Origin: Cryptomeria japonica | Lineage: Eukaryota; Streptophyta; Pinopsida; Cupressales; Cupressaceae | Direction: 5' to 3' | DNA length: 64,000 bases | Assembly: GCF_030272615.1 (NCBI RefSeq) | Contig: NC_081414.1 | Location: forward strand, 917,113,509-917,177,508 | Shown here: positions 1 to 10,390 of the stretch, one piece after another | Numbering within the stretch: the first letter of the stretch is position 1 | Layout: every line of letters begins with the position of its first letter | Notes under the pieces: model-generated | The model's input: the letters and a program-made list of their open reading frames with translations, nothing else | Database searches by the model: none | Told to the model about the DNA's origin: nothing | Translations under genes and position numbers: made by a program

Positions 1-21
1 AAATATTTGAAAATGAAAATG

Positions 22-50
22 ATCTCTCTCTCTCATGAAGATTTATATGT

Positions 51-95
<45 letters not shown>

Positions 96-113
96 AATGA
101 TATCTCTCTCTCT
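22..113. repeat. (CT)n microsatellite cluster
   Basis: Three CT/TC runs (about 22-34, 53-90 and 102-113) are separated by short AT-rich pieces. No gene is seen before about 183. Confidence 0.95.
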
Positions 114-182
114 GCTTACGTATTTATTTTAACGTTATGACGTGTACCTAGATAGATGGCATCCTAGGATATACCTTTGCAG

Positions 183-1726
183 GCTCCTGATCAGGATCCA
201 CCTACACAAGCTCCTGATTAGGAGCCACACATTGATGATGTTGATCCTCCACAGTAGGATCCCCCCTTTCCCGACATTGCTACTATTTTCTAGTACAATG
301 ATCATGAGTTGCATAGGTTGAGGGCCATATTAGATGACCCCTGTATTGATGGCATGTACAAGAGTACATGCACATCCATTTTTGATAGTTTGTAGACATT
401 CAGGGACCGCTTAGTTTCTCACATGAGGTTATAGAGGATATATATAGACAGTTGAGGAGTGAGGTGAGGGGTCCTCATTCTCTTGTTGATGTGATGGGGG
501 TGGTCTCAAAGGAGACCATCAAGGAGAGATGCTTTCCACAATATTAGGAGAAGAGTAAGGTGAGGGGATATCAGGTCATGAGATGTATCGGCCCACAAGT
601 TACATCATTGATTTACCCACGCTTCTTAGATGCCCATGGTCATTATCCTAATAACAACCAGATACCATTATACTTTGCACATCAGGTATTTGTTGAGGTT
701 CATTGTTAGATGAAAATAAACTACCTTGATATTCTAGGATATTATGGACAAGGGAGGGGCAGGATTGCTGATAGAGATGCATATCGTAGGCATGATAGAG
801 GTCCACCTAGACACAGAGACCTTTATGGCCAGAGATTTCCTATAGTAGTCCCAGCCATGGCCCCCATAGAGGATCACATTGTGATTGCTTCTTAGAGAGA
901 AGCAATTGATAGGATTGGACAGATTGCATCAGCAACAACCACCATATCTTCTGACAAGCTGGGCACATATATGATGAGTCAACCACGTTCGCAATCATCC
1001 ACAGATCATGCATCTTCTAGTCACGGGGGTGATTTAGATTCAGATGATTGGTATATTACTATTGGCATCCCCTCCCCAGATAAGGTAGTAGCTATAGTTG
1101 GAGGTAGTAGACATGTACAGATGTCACAGTATTTAGCTGAGGACCTACTACATGCTTACAGTTTTATTTCATCTCAACTTCGGATACCATTGGCTGATGT
1201 TAGAGAGGACATTCTCAGAGATGGTTAGGCTACAGTGGCATCAACACATACCCTGAGGCAGTCACAACATTCTCATCACTCTACGTATGCTCTAGGCATT
1301 GACCCACCTATAGATCACTCTATTGCTACAGAGGAGGAGCTACGAGCTGATCAGGTCCATATCACAGATGAGGGCCACTTGGATTCATTTGAGGAGGAGA
1401 TACTAGTTGATCAGGTCCATATAATAGATGAGGGTTTGGACTCATTTGAGGAATAGCTAAGAGATTTGAGCCATACTGGGTTTATGGACATGTTACTACA
1501 GTCAAACACTTCATCCATGATGCCCACTCGTCTAGTTAGCCCCTTGCACTCCTCAGTGATATGTATAGCTAGAGAGAGATATGCAGGCACGAGTGATGTT
1601 GTTGATATGATCACGGGACAGGATCCGACTATACAGCCTACTCCAGGTGATACACAGGTATGTACATGTACATGTGTGTTTAAATTTTTAGAAGATATGT
1701 ATACATGTTGTAAATTTTTAGGATAA
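183..1726 (+). pseudogene. Unrecognised decayed coding region
   Basis: A long coding-like stretch reads in frame 3 from about 183 to about 400, then in frame 2 to about 1726, so one frameshift lies near 395-425. Nine in-frame stops interrupt it (219, 255, 291, 393, 545, 707, 893, 1226, 1454), all of them TAG. The start is acidic and proline-rich. The middle (about 300-760) is a globular-looking segment with many Arg, Leu and aromatic residues. The end is Ser/His-rich, then acidic, with a short in-frame duplication. I do not recognise the family. Mobile-element origin is likely from the surroundings but unproven. No splice sites or terminal repeats could be tied to it. Confidence 0.55.
1331..1447 (+). 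repeat. In-frame tandem duplication (60 + 57 bp)
   Basis: Units 1331-1390 and 1391-1447 both begin GAGGAGGAG and end in TCATTT. They encode two copies of an acidic segment containing DQVHI and DEG. The length difference of 3 bp keeps the frame. Confidence 0.9.
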
Positions 1727-1727
1727 A

Positions 1728-1761
<34 letters not shown>

Positions 1762-2242
1762 TCATGTTTAATATATAATCTAGTTCTAAGTTTTAATTTG
1801 TAGATCATTTAAACTGATCGTGGACTAATCCTTAAATTGACAATTAGCTCATGTCACTCCTTCCTTGAGCTCTGAGCATGTGCGTAGGAGAGATTCTCTA
1901 GATGTTGTTAGTGGACAGGTTAGTTATGGTTTTTGGTACATATATGTACATGTATGTATACATGCACATTACAATTTATATTTAAATTTTTATTTAACTC
2001 TACTTGGATTTGATGTACATGCACGTCTAGAGAGATAGATATATTATATTTAATATTTAAATAAATTCTACTTTTGCAAGGGTCTATTGGACATCTAGAC
2101 TCTCACCAGGAGTCTCCCTCAGATGGTCACTCAGTTCATAGCCGACATGATCCCTACTGATTTGCTCCAGACTTTATAGCTCATTTACATTTATCTTTTT
2201 ATATACTTTCATATTATATATATATTCATGCACGCACATGAA

Positions 2243-2690
2243 GTTTAGACTAGATTATACTTTATACCTGGTTTGTGTTTAATCAGTTCATATGTATTTC
2301 ATGCATGTACATGGATTTTAGACTAGATTATACTTTATACCTTGTTTGTGTTTGATCAAATTATATATATATTTCATGCATGTATGCAGTTTAGACTAGA
2401 TTATACTTTACACCTGGTTTGTGTTTTATATGGATTATATATATTTCATGCATCATGTATGAAGTTTAGACTAGATTATATTCTTTAAATACCTCGGTTA
2501 CATGTTTGATCAGATTGTATATTTCATGCATGTATGAAGTTTAGACTAGATTATACTTTATACCTCCGTTGTGTTTGATCAGATTATATATATTTCCTGC
2601 ATCATGTGATATGAAGTTTAGACTAGAGATTATATATTTCATGCACATGTACATACAAGCTAGATTATATATGTACTTTATGTTTAATGG
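2243..2690 (+). repeat. Minisatellite, about 74-bp unit, six copies
   Basis: The phrase TTTAGACTAGATTATA recurs at about 2243, 2315, 2389, 2464, 2539 and 2616, with spacings of 72 to 77 bp. Each copy continues through a CTTTATACC-like segment and a TTTCATGCATG-like segment. The last copy is shortened. Confidence 0.9.
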
Positions 2691-2759
2691 ACTAGACTGG
2701 ATTATATATATATATATCATGTGCACATGTTAGAAATACTTATGTGTACACTTTATATA

Positions 2760-2760
<1 letters not shown>

Positions 2761-2797
<37 letters not shown>
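2761..2797. repeat. (GT)n microsatellite
   Basis: Near-perfect GT run with one early C. Confidence 0.95.
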
Positions 2798-2799
<2 letters not shown>

Positions 2800-3462
2800 A
2801 TCAAGAATGCATGTATGTTCTCTAAAACTTTCAACTTTATATATATATATATACAATCAAGAATGCACGTGTTAGAGCTAAAACTTTAAATTTTAAACTA
2901 CATGTAACATGTATGTACATACAGTAGATATGCATTAAAATTTAAAAGAACATGTTCAAACAAAAGAGTATATGGACACTCCAATGAACAATATAAAAAT
3001 CACACTTGAACTAATTAATATCAAATGAACAAACTAAACTTAATAGGTCATGTACTAAATAGTTCACATGGTATGTGCTTCTAGGTATGTATACTGTAGT
3101 TAAATAGTTCACAACATGTACATGTCCTAATTCCATATATCAATTGTACACATATACACATTACATTCTAATTTGAATATGCATTTTTTAATTAAATTAT
3201 TTTAACTAGTGGTCCTTACAAATTACATGCATTTAGAATTAGATACAGTACCTTATACATACAAATTAAACATGCATTTAAACATGTACATACTTGAATT
3301 AACTTCATACATCCTAATTTGATATAATTAAAAATTTCATGTATTTAAACTTAAAAAATATTTATCTAAGTTTCAAAACAAGTTAAGAGATCTAGAATTC
3401 ATCAAGTACTAATTCAATTCATGTGGGCACATGTGTACTTTGGATTACTAAATATATATAGT

Positions 3463-3707
3463 TCAAACCACATCAAGTGGTTCAGAACGCTCTTCAATAA
3501 CACTTAATATTTTTTCATGATCTTCACTATCTAGTCTCCACTTTTGAGACTGCCCTTGACGTGGAACTGTTTGAAGAATTAGGCCAACAACAATGACCAA
3601 GTAACTATACTGATATACCTTGTTGTCAATTTGGTATTCAGTGAAATGAATCCAATGTTGAACAATTTTAACTTGTTTGAAATATGTCCCTTACACTACA
3701 ACTGAGC
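3463..3707 (-). pseudogene. Exon 5, C-terminal exon
   Basis: Acceptor CATGTAG before 3707 continues the phase of exon 4 and gives a SVVV-stop-GTYFKQV reading. The in-frame TAA is at 3693-3691. The natural-looking C-terminus reads ILSVIEERSEPLDVV and stops at TGA 3465-3463. A later AG (3690) would avoid the TAA but would drop conserved-looking residues. Confidence 0.6.
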
Positions 3708-3793
3708 CTACATGTACATGTATATAAGAAACGTGAGAAATTAAAAATTTCCACGTAAGTGATTTGTACATACATATTCAAATCAGTTCAAAC

Positions 3794-3907
3794 CTATGGG
3801 AAATGACATTCCATCACTCATTTCAGATTTTGATAACTTCTTGCTCTCTTCGGTGCAATGCAATAAATAATAACTAATACCTTCTATATTTCCATCTTCT
3901 GCTATGA
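3794..3907 (-). pseudogene. Exon 4 of the transposase-like pseudogene
   Basis: Acceptor TTTTTGCAG before 3907 and a weak donor G|GTTTGA after 3794. The open frame includes ISYYLLHCTEE and ends in MSFPI. Intron 3 is 96 nt. Confidence 0.6.
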
Positions 3908-4003
3908 CTGCAAAAATATCTCTTGCAATTTGACACAAGTTAAATAAATTCTAAGTTACATGTCATTTTTAAGGAAATATTTACATGTGTACATCATATG
4001 TAC

Positions 4004-4309
4004 CTTTTTTAATCAATCTTGAAATATGATCATAATCACCAGAAATCAAAGGAATGTCTTCAAAGTTTTCATCCTCATTTGAATCCTTGTATGTATTAGA
4101 AACATCTAGTGGAACCAATTTCCATTCACTAACATATCCAAGCTCCTAGTTTTTGCAATCAACATAGTTTTCGAAAATGCATTCAGAACAAAAACATGAA
4201 TAATCCCTAGTGTATAATGTCCATGGACGATTATCTGTACTCATGACACAATGCAAAGATCTTGTCCTCTCCACACTCTTGCATCCATGCATTGATCTTC
4301 TATCCACAT
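4004..4309 (-). pseudogene. Exon 3 of the transposase-like pseudogene
   Basis: Acceptor TTTTGCAG before 4309, donor AAAAAAG|GTACAT after 4004. It encodes a basic segment (DVDRRSMHGC), then a Cys cluster (CFCSEC, then DCKN). One TAG at 4148-4146 sits in the Cys region. Intron 2 is 130 nt. Confidence 0.65.
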
Positions 4310-4439
4310 CTGCAAAATGTACATGTGTACAAGAATGTACATGTAGATCAAGTTGTTAAATTTAAACATTTGAACTAGGAACATGTATTTTTTAAAAGAT
4401 TAAAAAAAATCAAATAAAACACTAAAAGAGAACACGTAC

Positions 4440-6496
4440 CGATTATCTCCCAAAACACTCTATATGGAATGGGTATGTATGTTCTTGTTGATGATTCCCC
4501 AAGATAATTAGGTTGCTCAAAGTGTTTCTCACACCATTCAACAACATCATGTGCATCTTCTATACAATCTCCTGTGTACTTTATTTGATGCTTTCTTAGA
4601 GCATGTTTGATATAAGCTCCTGCACCATCATGTTCACCCTTTCCATGACCACTCTCAAAAAAACTCCAAACATGTGGTATTTTGTCATTTCGGTGATATA
4701 CACATAGTGCATAAAATAGCCTCGAAGATTTGAATTGTGTCGCACATCCATTAGACCAAACAAAAATTTTAACTATTGTTATGCCTCTATCTTTCAAATA
4801 TTCAAAAAACTTCTTAAAGCAATGTTGTACAAAAAGTGTGTCATACTCCTTATCATCATTGATATAGAAGTGGTACTCTTTCTTAATGACATGATTTTCA
4901 AATGTACTATCAACACCATCCAAATTCATTTGTGCATGTCGATAACACACATGCACCAAAATAGTGATTTGCTTTGAAAAGTAATACTTTGATTGAATCT
5001 CTTTTTGATGTGCAAAAGAGTAATTCTCTACAAAGTAAACTACAAATAGAATAGTTCCAAGTGGGAAAGTGTCTCTTAATCTTGTAAATTGTTCTGCTTG
5101 CCACTTGGCAAAAAAACCATGGCATATGTATGGTTTTATCAACTTACAAAAATTTTCCATAAATGTTCCAATAGGTATTTCCTCTTCTACATTATCTAGC
5201 CTTGTAGATTACTTTCCAAATTTTGTTTCAAATTTTTTGTACTTTTAACTCTTGCAATTTACCATCTTCCTCATGTCAGTATCTTCATCTCTCAAAGGCA
5301 ATTTAGCCAAGTCCCCGCATTTTCCACAAATTCCTCTTATGCAATTTATTTGACCAGTTGCATTATCATTTGATTTATAACATAAGATGGATGCTATGAA
5401 TTGACTTGTTCGTTTAGGAGGAGCATTTTCATAACCATCACTATCTTCTCTAATCTTTCAAACCATCTGATAGTACAAGTCAAATTTGATGTGATAACGA
5501 CAACAACAAGTTTCGAAAACTTTGTTTAACTTCAGATAATATGGCCTTAACCGTTCAAACATGGTTTGTCCAATCTTTATATGAGGGTTTGTTTTAGTAA
5601 ACAACACATATAATTCATGTTTTGTTGTGTCTATCCAATGTTTTACATGGAGATCATAACGATCAGGACCAATCCTTTGCTTGATAACATCTCTACTATT
5701 TGATGAAGGATGAGTATTATCATTACAAAAACTTGTCAAAAAGTTCCTAACAACATCTTCAATTCTATTAGAACGAGGATCTCTACACATAATTGCCCAA
5801 TTCCCTTCTGAGGTAGTATCATCCAAAATATTCTCCTTTTAACATATTTAGATATTGTCCTTCTACTAAAACCAAACTCAGATGATAGTGAAGAGATTTG
5901 TCTTTCTTGAGGCAATCTTTCATTTACTAAAGATGTCAACATCACTCTTCTTGAAATGGTCTTATCTATTTTCTGAGAACTTTTACCAATGTTCATCAAA
6001 CCTTTCTTAACATTATCAACAATAGATTTTTGTAGCTGAGAAGTTTTCCTCTTTTGATTTGTCGTATCTATACCCAACAATTTTAGTGGAACTATTAAGT
6101 CTTTATAAGTAAGTACAATTGATAAAAATTGAGCTTTTTCTAGTGTAGTATCAAGATTGTTGAAATGAGACATTATTTCTTTTTCACTTTTATTCATTTA
6201 CCTCCTTTTAGTATGTCTAGGTTCTTCACTGAGACATTTCAACTCATCCACATCCATTTCAAGTAAATGATCTAAATTTTTATAAGAAATATTTCTCTTC
6301 ACCTGTTTAGCTAGATCCACAATATGCTCATCCATATCAGTGGTAGGAGGTAAGGAGCTTGACCCCTCTCCTTCAAAGGTCTCCATTGGTTCAACTTGGA
6401 CAATCTCCTCCCTATGTTCATCAACTATATTGTGTTCTTCAACAAGTTTGTTTGCCTCAACTCCCGCTTCAGAACTCCCTTCTTCTCGAGCCCGTT
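4440..6496 (-). pseudogene. Exon 2, main transposase-like exon
   Basis: Acceptor TGTGCAG at 6497; donor G|GTACGT at 4440/4439. In order: an acidic linker (about 6496-6200), a helical basic segment (6195-5740), a putative zinc motif CIRGICGKCG (about 5340), the ENYSF block near 5020, the WSNGC-x2-QFKS block near 4750 and HGKGEHDGAGA near 4635. In the family as I remember it, the ENY block is preceded by Asp and the other block reads WSDG. Here these are Tyr and Asn, so two likely catalytic acids are missing. One frameshift (about 5830) and four stops add to this. Confidence 0.7.
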
Positions 6497-7198
6497 CTGC
6501 ACATAATTTAAGAGTTGGTGTAAGGTTCAAATTAATAGATTATTCAATTAGGTTGAAGAATAGGGGTGAATCTGGCTTAAAGCTTTGTGTTAAAATTAGG
6601 GTTCAATTTGGCTTATTAAATTTAATAACTCCTAGGACCTTAGTGTTATAACTCTAATTAAATTACCTGTTTAGGTTTAAAATTCAATTTGTTCTCAGGT
6701 TAGGATTAGGGCTCAAATTTATTTAACTTGTGCAAGTAGGTTTAGAGTTAGAGTTAAATTTTGTTCAGTAATTAATATTTCAAGAAGATGATAATTATTT
6801 TAATTTAATTTTTTTTCTGATGTTTAATTCTAGATTTACTCATGAAGAATTATAATTAGTTTATTATTATCATTTAATTTGTGTTATTCCTCACGTATAG
6901 TGTTTAAGGTTAAATTTTATTTTGCGCTAATATAGCAAATAAACATAAATATATAAAGTGGAAATAAATATTGATGAGTTATTTTGAAAACCTCAATCTC
7001 TCGCTAATAACACATAAAATGAAATTTTGATAAATTAGAAATTCCAATTTTGAAAATTAAAATTACAAATATTTTGATGCATGCATACGATAAAGGTGAC
7101 CTTATATTAATTTGTTATGGACCATAATGTAGGTGGACTATAATTTATCACATTTGTGTATATTTAAGAGCTATTATTGCATATTAGACCTCCTAATC

Positions 7199-7360
7199 TG
7201 AAATGTTTTTGCATACGTGAAGTCATATAAATAGAACCTAAATTATTCAACATGTAATAGGTTATAAATTTATGTCACATTTAAGACTTATAATCAATGT
7301 AATAGTCCTAATAGGCCTTATTATTAAAATTAATATGACCACATATGCAAAAACATTTCA
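7199..7360. repeat. MITE-like inverted repeat
   Basis: Arms 7199-7219 and 7340-7360 are 21 bp with one mismatch (core AAATGTTTTTGCATA and its complement). They flank about 120 bp of AT-rich DNA. No clear target duplication was found, so this may be a MITE remnant or a chance hairpin. Confidence 0.4.
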
Positions 7361-7388
7361 CATTAATATACTTAACTCCCCTTAAGAC

Positions 7389-7394
7389 AGATAT
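7389..7394. repeat. Target duplication, left copy (AGATAT)
   Basis: Matches 15301-15306. Six bases match; copia elements usually duplicate five, so one matching base may be chance. Confidence 0.8.
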
Positions 7395-8590
7395 TGTTAC
7401 TACTTATCAAATTGCCATTAGTTTCATATCCAAAGTCATACTATATTCTAGTCGGTTAGTATTACCGAATCATGCAGTCAGTACACACAGAGAAGTCGGT
7501 ATGAACAGTCTAGTCGGTTACTGAAGAAAGCAGTCACAGAACACAGTATTCACTGAGTTGTTTATCGAGTAAAGGTTCATGGCTACCGAATGGTAAAGTT
7601 AACTCACCAAGTCGATATTCACCGAGTGAAATGTTTTACTAGATACATTGAACCTGGACATGCACATGAAAATGTGTTACAAGATCGAGGCACATCTAAC
7701 CTTTTTTGCATTGGAAATTGCACTATGAGATTATGTATGATTACAAGGCCAATCTAACCTATGAGATATTTTGTTTAGTTATTCATTCGAAGAATCTTTT
7801 TGTAAGATCGAAGCAATGAATCAGATCACCACTGTAAGAGATCTATATATATAGCATGATTCTAGGGTTAGACATATGACATGATATGATGTGATAAGAG
7901 ATGCAATGAGATAGCAGTGTGTATGCATGAAGGAAGACTATTATAGAGACATAGAGAGGTCACCGAGAAGGTTATCAGTGAACAGTCGAAGAACAGAGTA
8001 AACAGAAGGGTTTACCGAGTTTCATTATGGGTTACTGAGGTATGCTACAAGATAGGTAATCTTATTCAAAGCACATGGAATCTGCTTTAACATTTTAGAT
8101 GTAAAGTTGTAGATATTTGTAATGATTATATTGTAATATTTTGAAGTTATAAGAGAAACCTTTAACAAGGTAAAAGACTCTAACCAAGTCTATAAATTGT
8201 AAATCCTTTAACCAAGTGCTACACTTATATAGTGTTGTAAAAATCCTTTAGTAAGGTAGATCTAACTGATCTTAATACTCCTAACAGGGTAAGCTATCAG
8301 AAATAGCTAAATGTAGCTCTAACCGAGCATTCTTTATTATTGCAATAGTGAAGTTGTCGGTGCCATCCCCACCGCAGTTTTTCTCTCTAACCAAGAGTTT
8401 CCGCATGACCAAAATATATGTGTTATGGAGTGAATCATGTATGATTGTTATCTGTTGATTATAGTTTTATTTTATGTTACTGCACTATTATGTTTATGCA
8501 TAACAGTAAGGTTATCACAAAAGAAAAATTTTGGAGTACTGATTCACCCCTCCCCTCTCAGTACATTAGTTTTCTATATTGGGCCTAACA
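7395..8590 (+). repeat. 5' LTR of the 7.9-kb element
   Basis: Starts TGTTAC, ends CTAACA directly before the primer site; 1,196 bp. It contains four GTCGGT words (7451, 7495, 7513, 8356) and a TATATATATAG box at 7844. It keeps a segment of about 26 bp near 7455-7482 that is missing from the 3' LTR. Confidence 0.92.
7844..7854 (+). promoter_or_regulatory. Candidate TATA box in the LTR
   Basis: TATATATATAG lies about 450 bp into the LTR, a plausible U3 position. The 3' LTR has TATATATAC at the same place. Confidence 0.5.
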
Positions 8591-8592
8591 AT

Positions 8593-8604
8593 TGGTATCA
8601 GAGC
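8593..8604 (+). other. Primer binding site (initiator tRNA-Met)
   Basis: TGGTATCAGAGC follows the 5' LTR after two bases. This is the standard plant copia primer site. Confidence 0.9.
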
Positions 8605-8652
8605 TTGAATCTTGGAAAAGGGTTTAACCACCTAAAGAGAAAGATCTTAGCA

Positions 8653-10005
8653 ATGGAAGGCTACAAACAATCTTGGAGGATTGTGCATCTTCAAGAAGAG
8701 TTGGATAATGCAAATCAAGTGATTGTAGACATGCAGAGGCAAATGCAAAAATCTCTGAAAGTAAGGAGAAGATTATCTGATGACTTGTAGGATTCTCAAG
8801 AGCTAGTGGAACAAATCGAGACATCATCTGAGAATAGTATATCTGAAGAAACTGAAGAAATGATTGGAATGTTGAAAGAAAAGAACAAAGCATTGGTTGA
8901 TCAACTAAAAGCAATGAAAAGAGAACATGAACATTTTAGTACACAAATGACTGAAAATCTAGATGCATTAAGGAGAGATGAGGATAAAGCAAGAGATCTA
9001 CAAAGAGAGAAACAACAACTTGAAGCTCTAGTATCTGATAAGGATGATGAAATCATAAGGTTAACTGGTATTCAAAAAAATATGACAGATCAACTAGGTT
9101 ATGCTCATCATGAAGCAATTATGAAGAATGATGAAAATCAGTCATTGAAACTTGAAGTATCAAGGTTGACTGGTGAACCTGAAACAGAAAAGAAATCCAA
9201 AGAATCATTGGAGAAAATTTATGAAGCATCAAAGATGTTGGATGAGCAACTGAATACAAGAAGACTCTACAAAGATGGAGGACTTAGTTACAAAGGAAAA
9301 GACTCTACCAAGAAAGGAATTAATACTACCGAGAGAGCAGAATCATCAAAACAAGCTGAAAAAAGAAATAACATCAAAAGGAAGAAGCCTATTTGCTACT
9401 ACTATGGAAATCAAGGTCATACTGCCAACATATGCCAGATCAGAAAAGGTAAGCAACTGAATATCTCTAAGTCCAATGGATATTGTTATAATTGCAAAAA
9501 ATATGGTCACATACCTAATCAATGTAGGACAAAGTCTGTTAACAACCATCAGAAGGCAAAATTCAAAGGGTTTTGTAAAAACTACAATATATATGGACAT
9601 AGTACCGAGAGATGTTGGTTTAAGAAAAAGAACTACATGAAGTATCCACACCGAGCAAACACTGGAGGTTACCAAACTCACATAGATTCTTACCGACAAT
9701 ATGCAGTAGTACCATGGGATTACCATACAAGGATATGGTGTGAATGTTGTGGAAGATATGGACATATAAGTGCCAACTATTTTATAAGGTTTGGAATGAA
9801 CAACCGGAGATCATGGAGAAATCTCAGTATGGCATGTTTTCATTGTCACAAAGCTGGACATTTAGCTGGAGATTGCAAAGATCAACCGAGAAGAGACACT
9901 GAAGAGATAAAAGAAAAATTCAAGATGATTTTGAAAAAGAAAGAAATTATGTCTGATGAAGAAAGCACCTTACCTACCGAGTTAGGTGCACCTATTTCAA
10001 ACTAA
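8653..10005 (+). pseudogene. ORF1: coiled-coil, five-zinc-knuckle Gag-like protein
   Basis: 450 codons from ATG 8653 to TAA 10003-10005, broken only by TAG at 8788-8790. Residues 1 to about 205 are charged heptad-rich coiled coil (EELDN, ELVEQIE, KNKALVDQLKAM and the like), expected to oligomerise. Five CCHC-type knuckles start at residues 248, 278, 308, 363 and 395. Numbers 2 and 5 are intact (C-x2-C-x4-H-x4-C). Numbers 1 and 3 have Tyr for the second Cys and number 4 has Tyr for the last Cys. RNA binding and particle assembly are inferred. Five knuckles is more than the one or two usual for copia Gag. There is no UBN2-type capsid core like that of the copia copies in this window. Confidence 0.8.
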
Positions 10006-10390
10006 TCAAGAAAAGGAAACCTGTCAAGTCGGTTAACAAAGCAAAGTTGGATACTCGGTGAAAATAGAAAATGAAGTAAATCGGTAAAAGGTGAACCGAG
10101 TGCATTTAATATCATGACCTAACTTGCACGGAGCCTGATAAGGTATTTTTGAGTACTTAAAAGTGTTTTCGTGGTCATTTTCATTCACCCAAGTTTTTGA
10201 GAAGCAGAGCAGAATGAATCAAAGCGACCAAACTTCATTCAGAGTGAATTTTCAAGGTATTTACATCAATCTATTCACACTATTTAGCTGGTTTCTGATC
10301 TAGTCAAATTGCTAGTGTCTACCGAGTGTGAAGAATAAGCTACTTGTAAACCCTAAGGATAACCTGTCAAATTTTTACTTCAGATCTACC
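10006..10390 (+). other. Spacer between ORF1 and ORF2
   Basis: No coding signal. Several ACCGAG/TCGGT words occur. It may be the 5' leader of ORF2. Confidence 0.5.

Larger units (their letters stand above)
1727..3462. other. AT-rich non-coding stretch
   Basis: No gene is recognised. It contains an (AT)n run at about 1729-1759, a minisatellite (2243-2690), a (GT)n run (2761-2797) and many alternating purine-pyrimidine words such as ATGTACATG. Confidence 0.7.
6497..7394. other. AT-rich part of intron 1
   Basis: No coding signal. It lies between the exon-2 acceptor and the LTR element and includes a hairpin-like inverted repeat at 7199-7360. Confidence 0.6.

Noticed and set aside
8437-8790. 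Hydrophobic 117-codon open stretch across the LTR end, repeated at 15147
   Set aside because: It is U5 LTR sequence running by chance into ORF1; the ORF1 start at 8653 is in the same frame.
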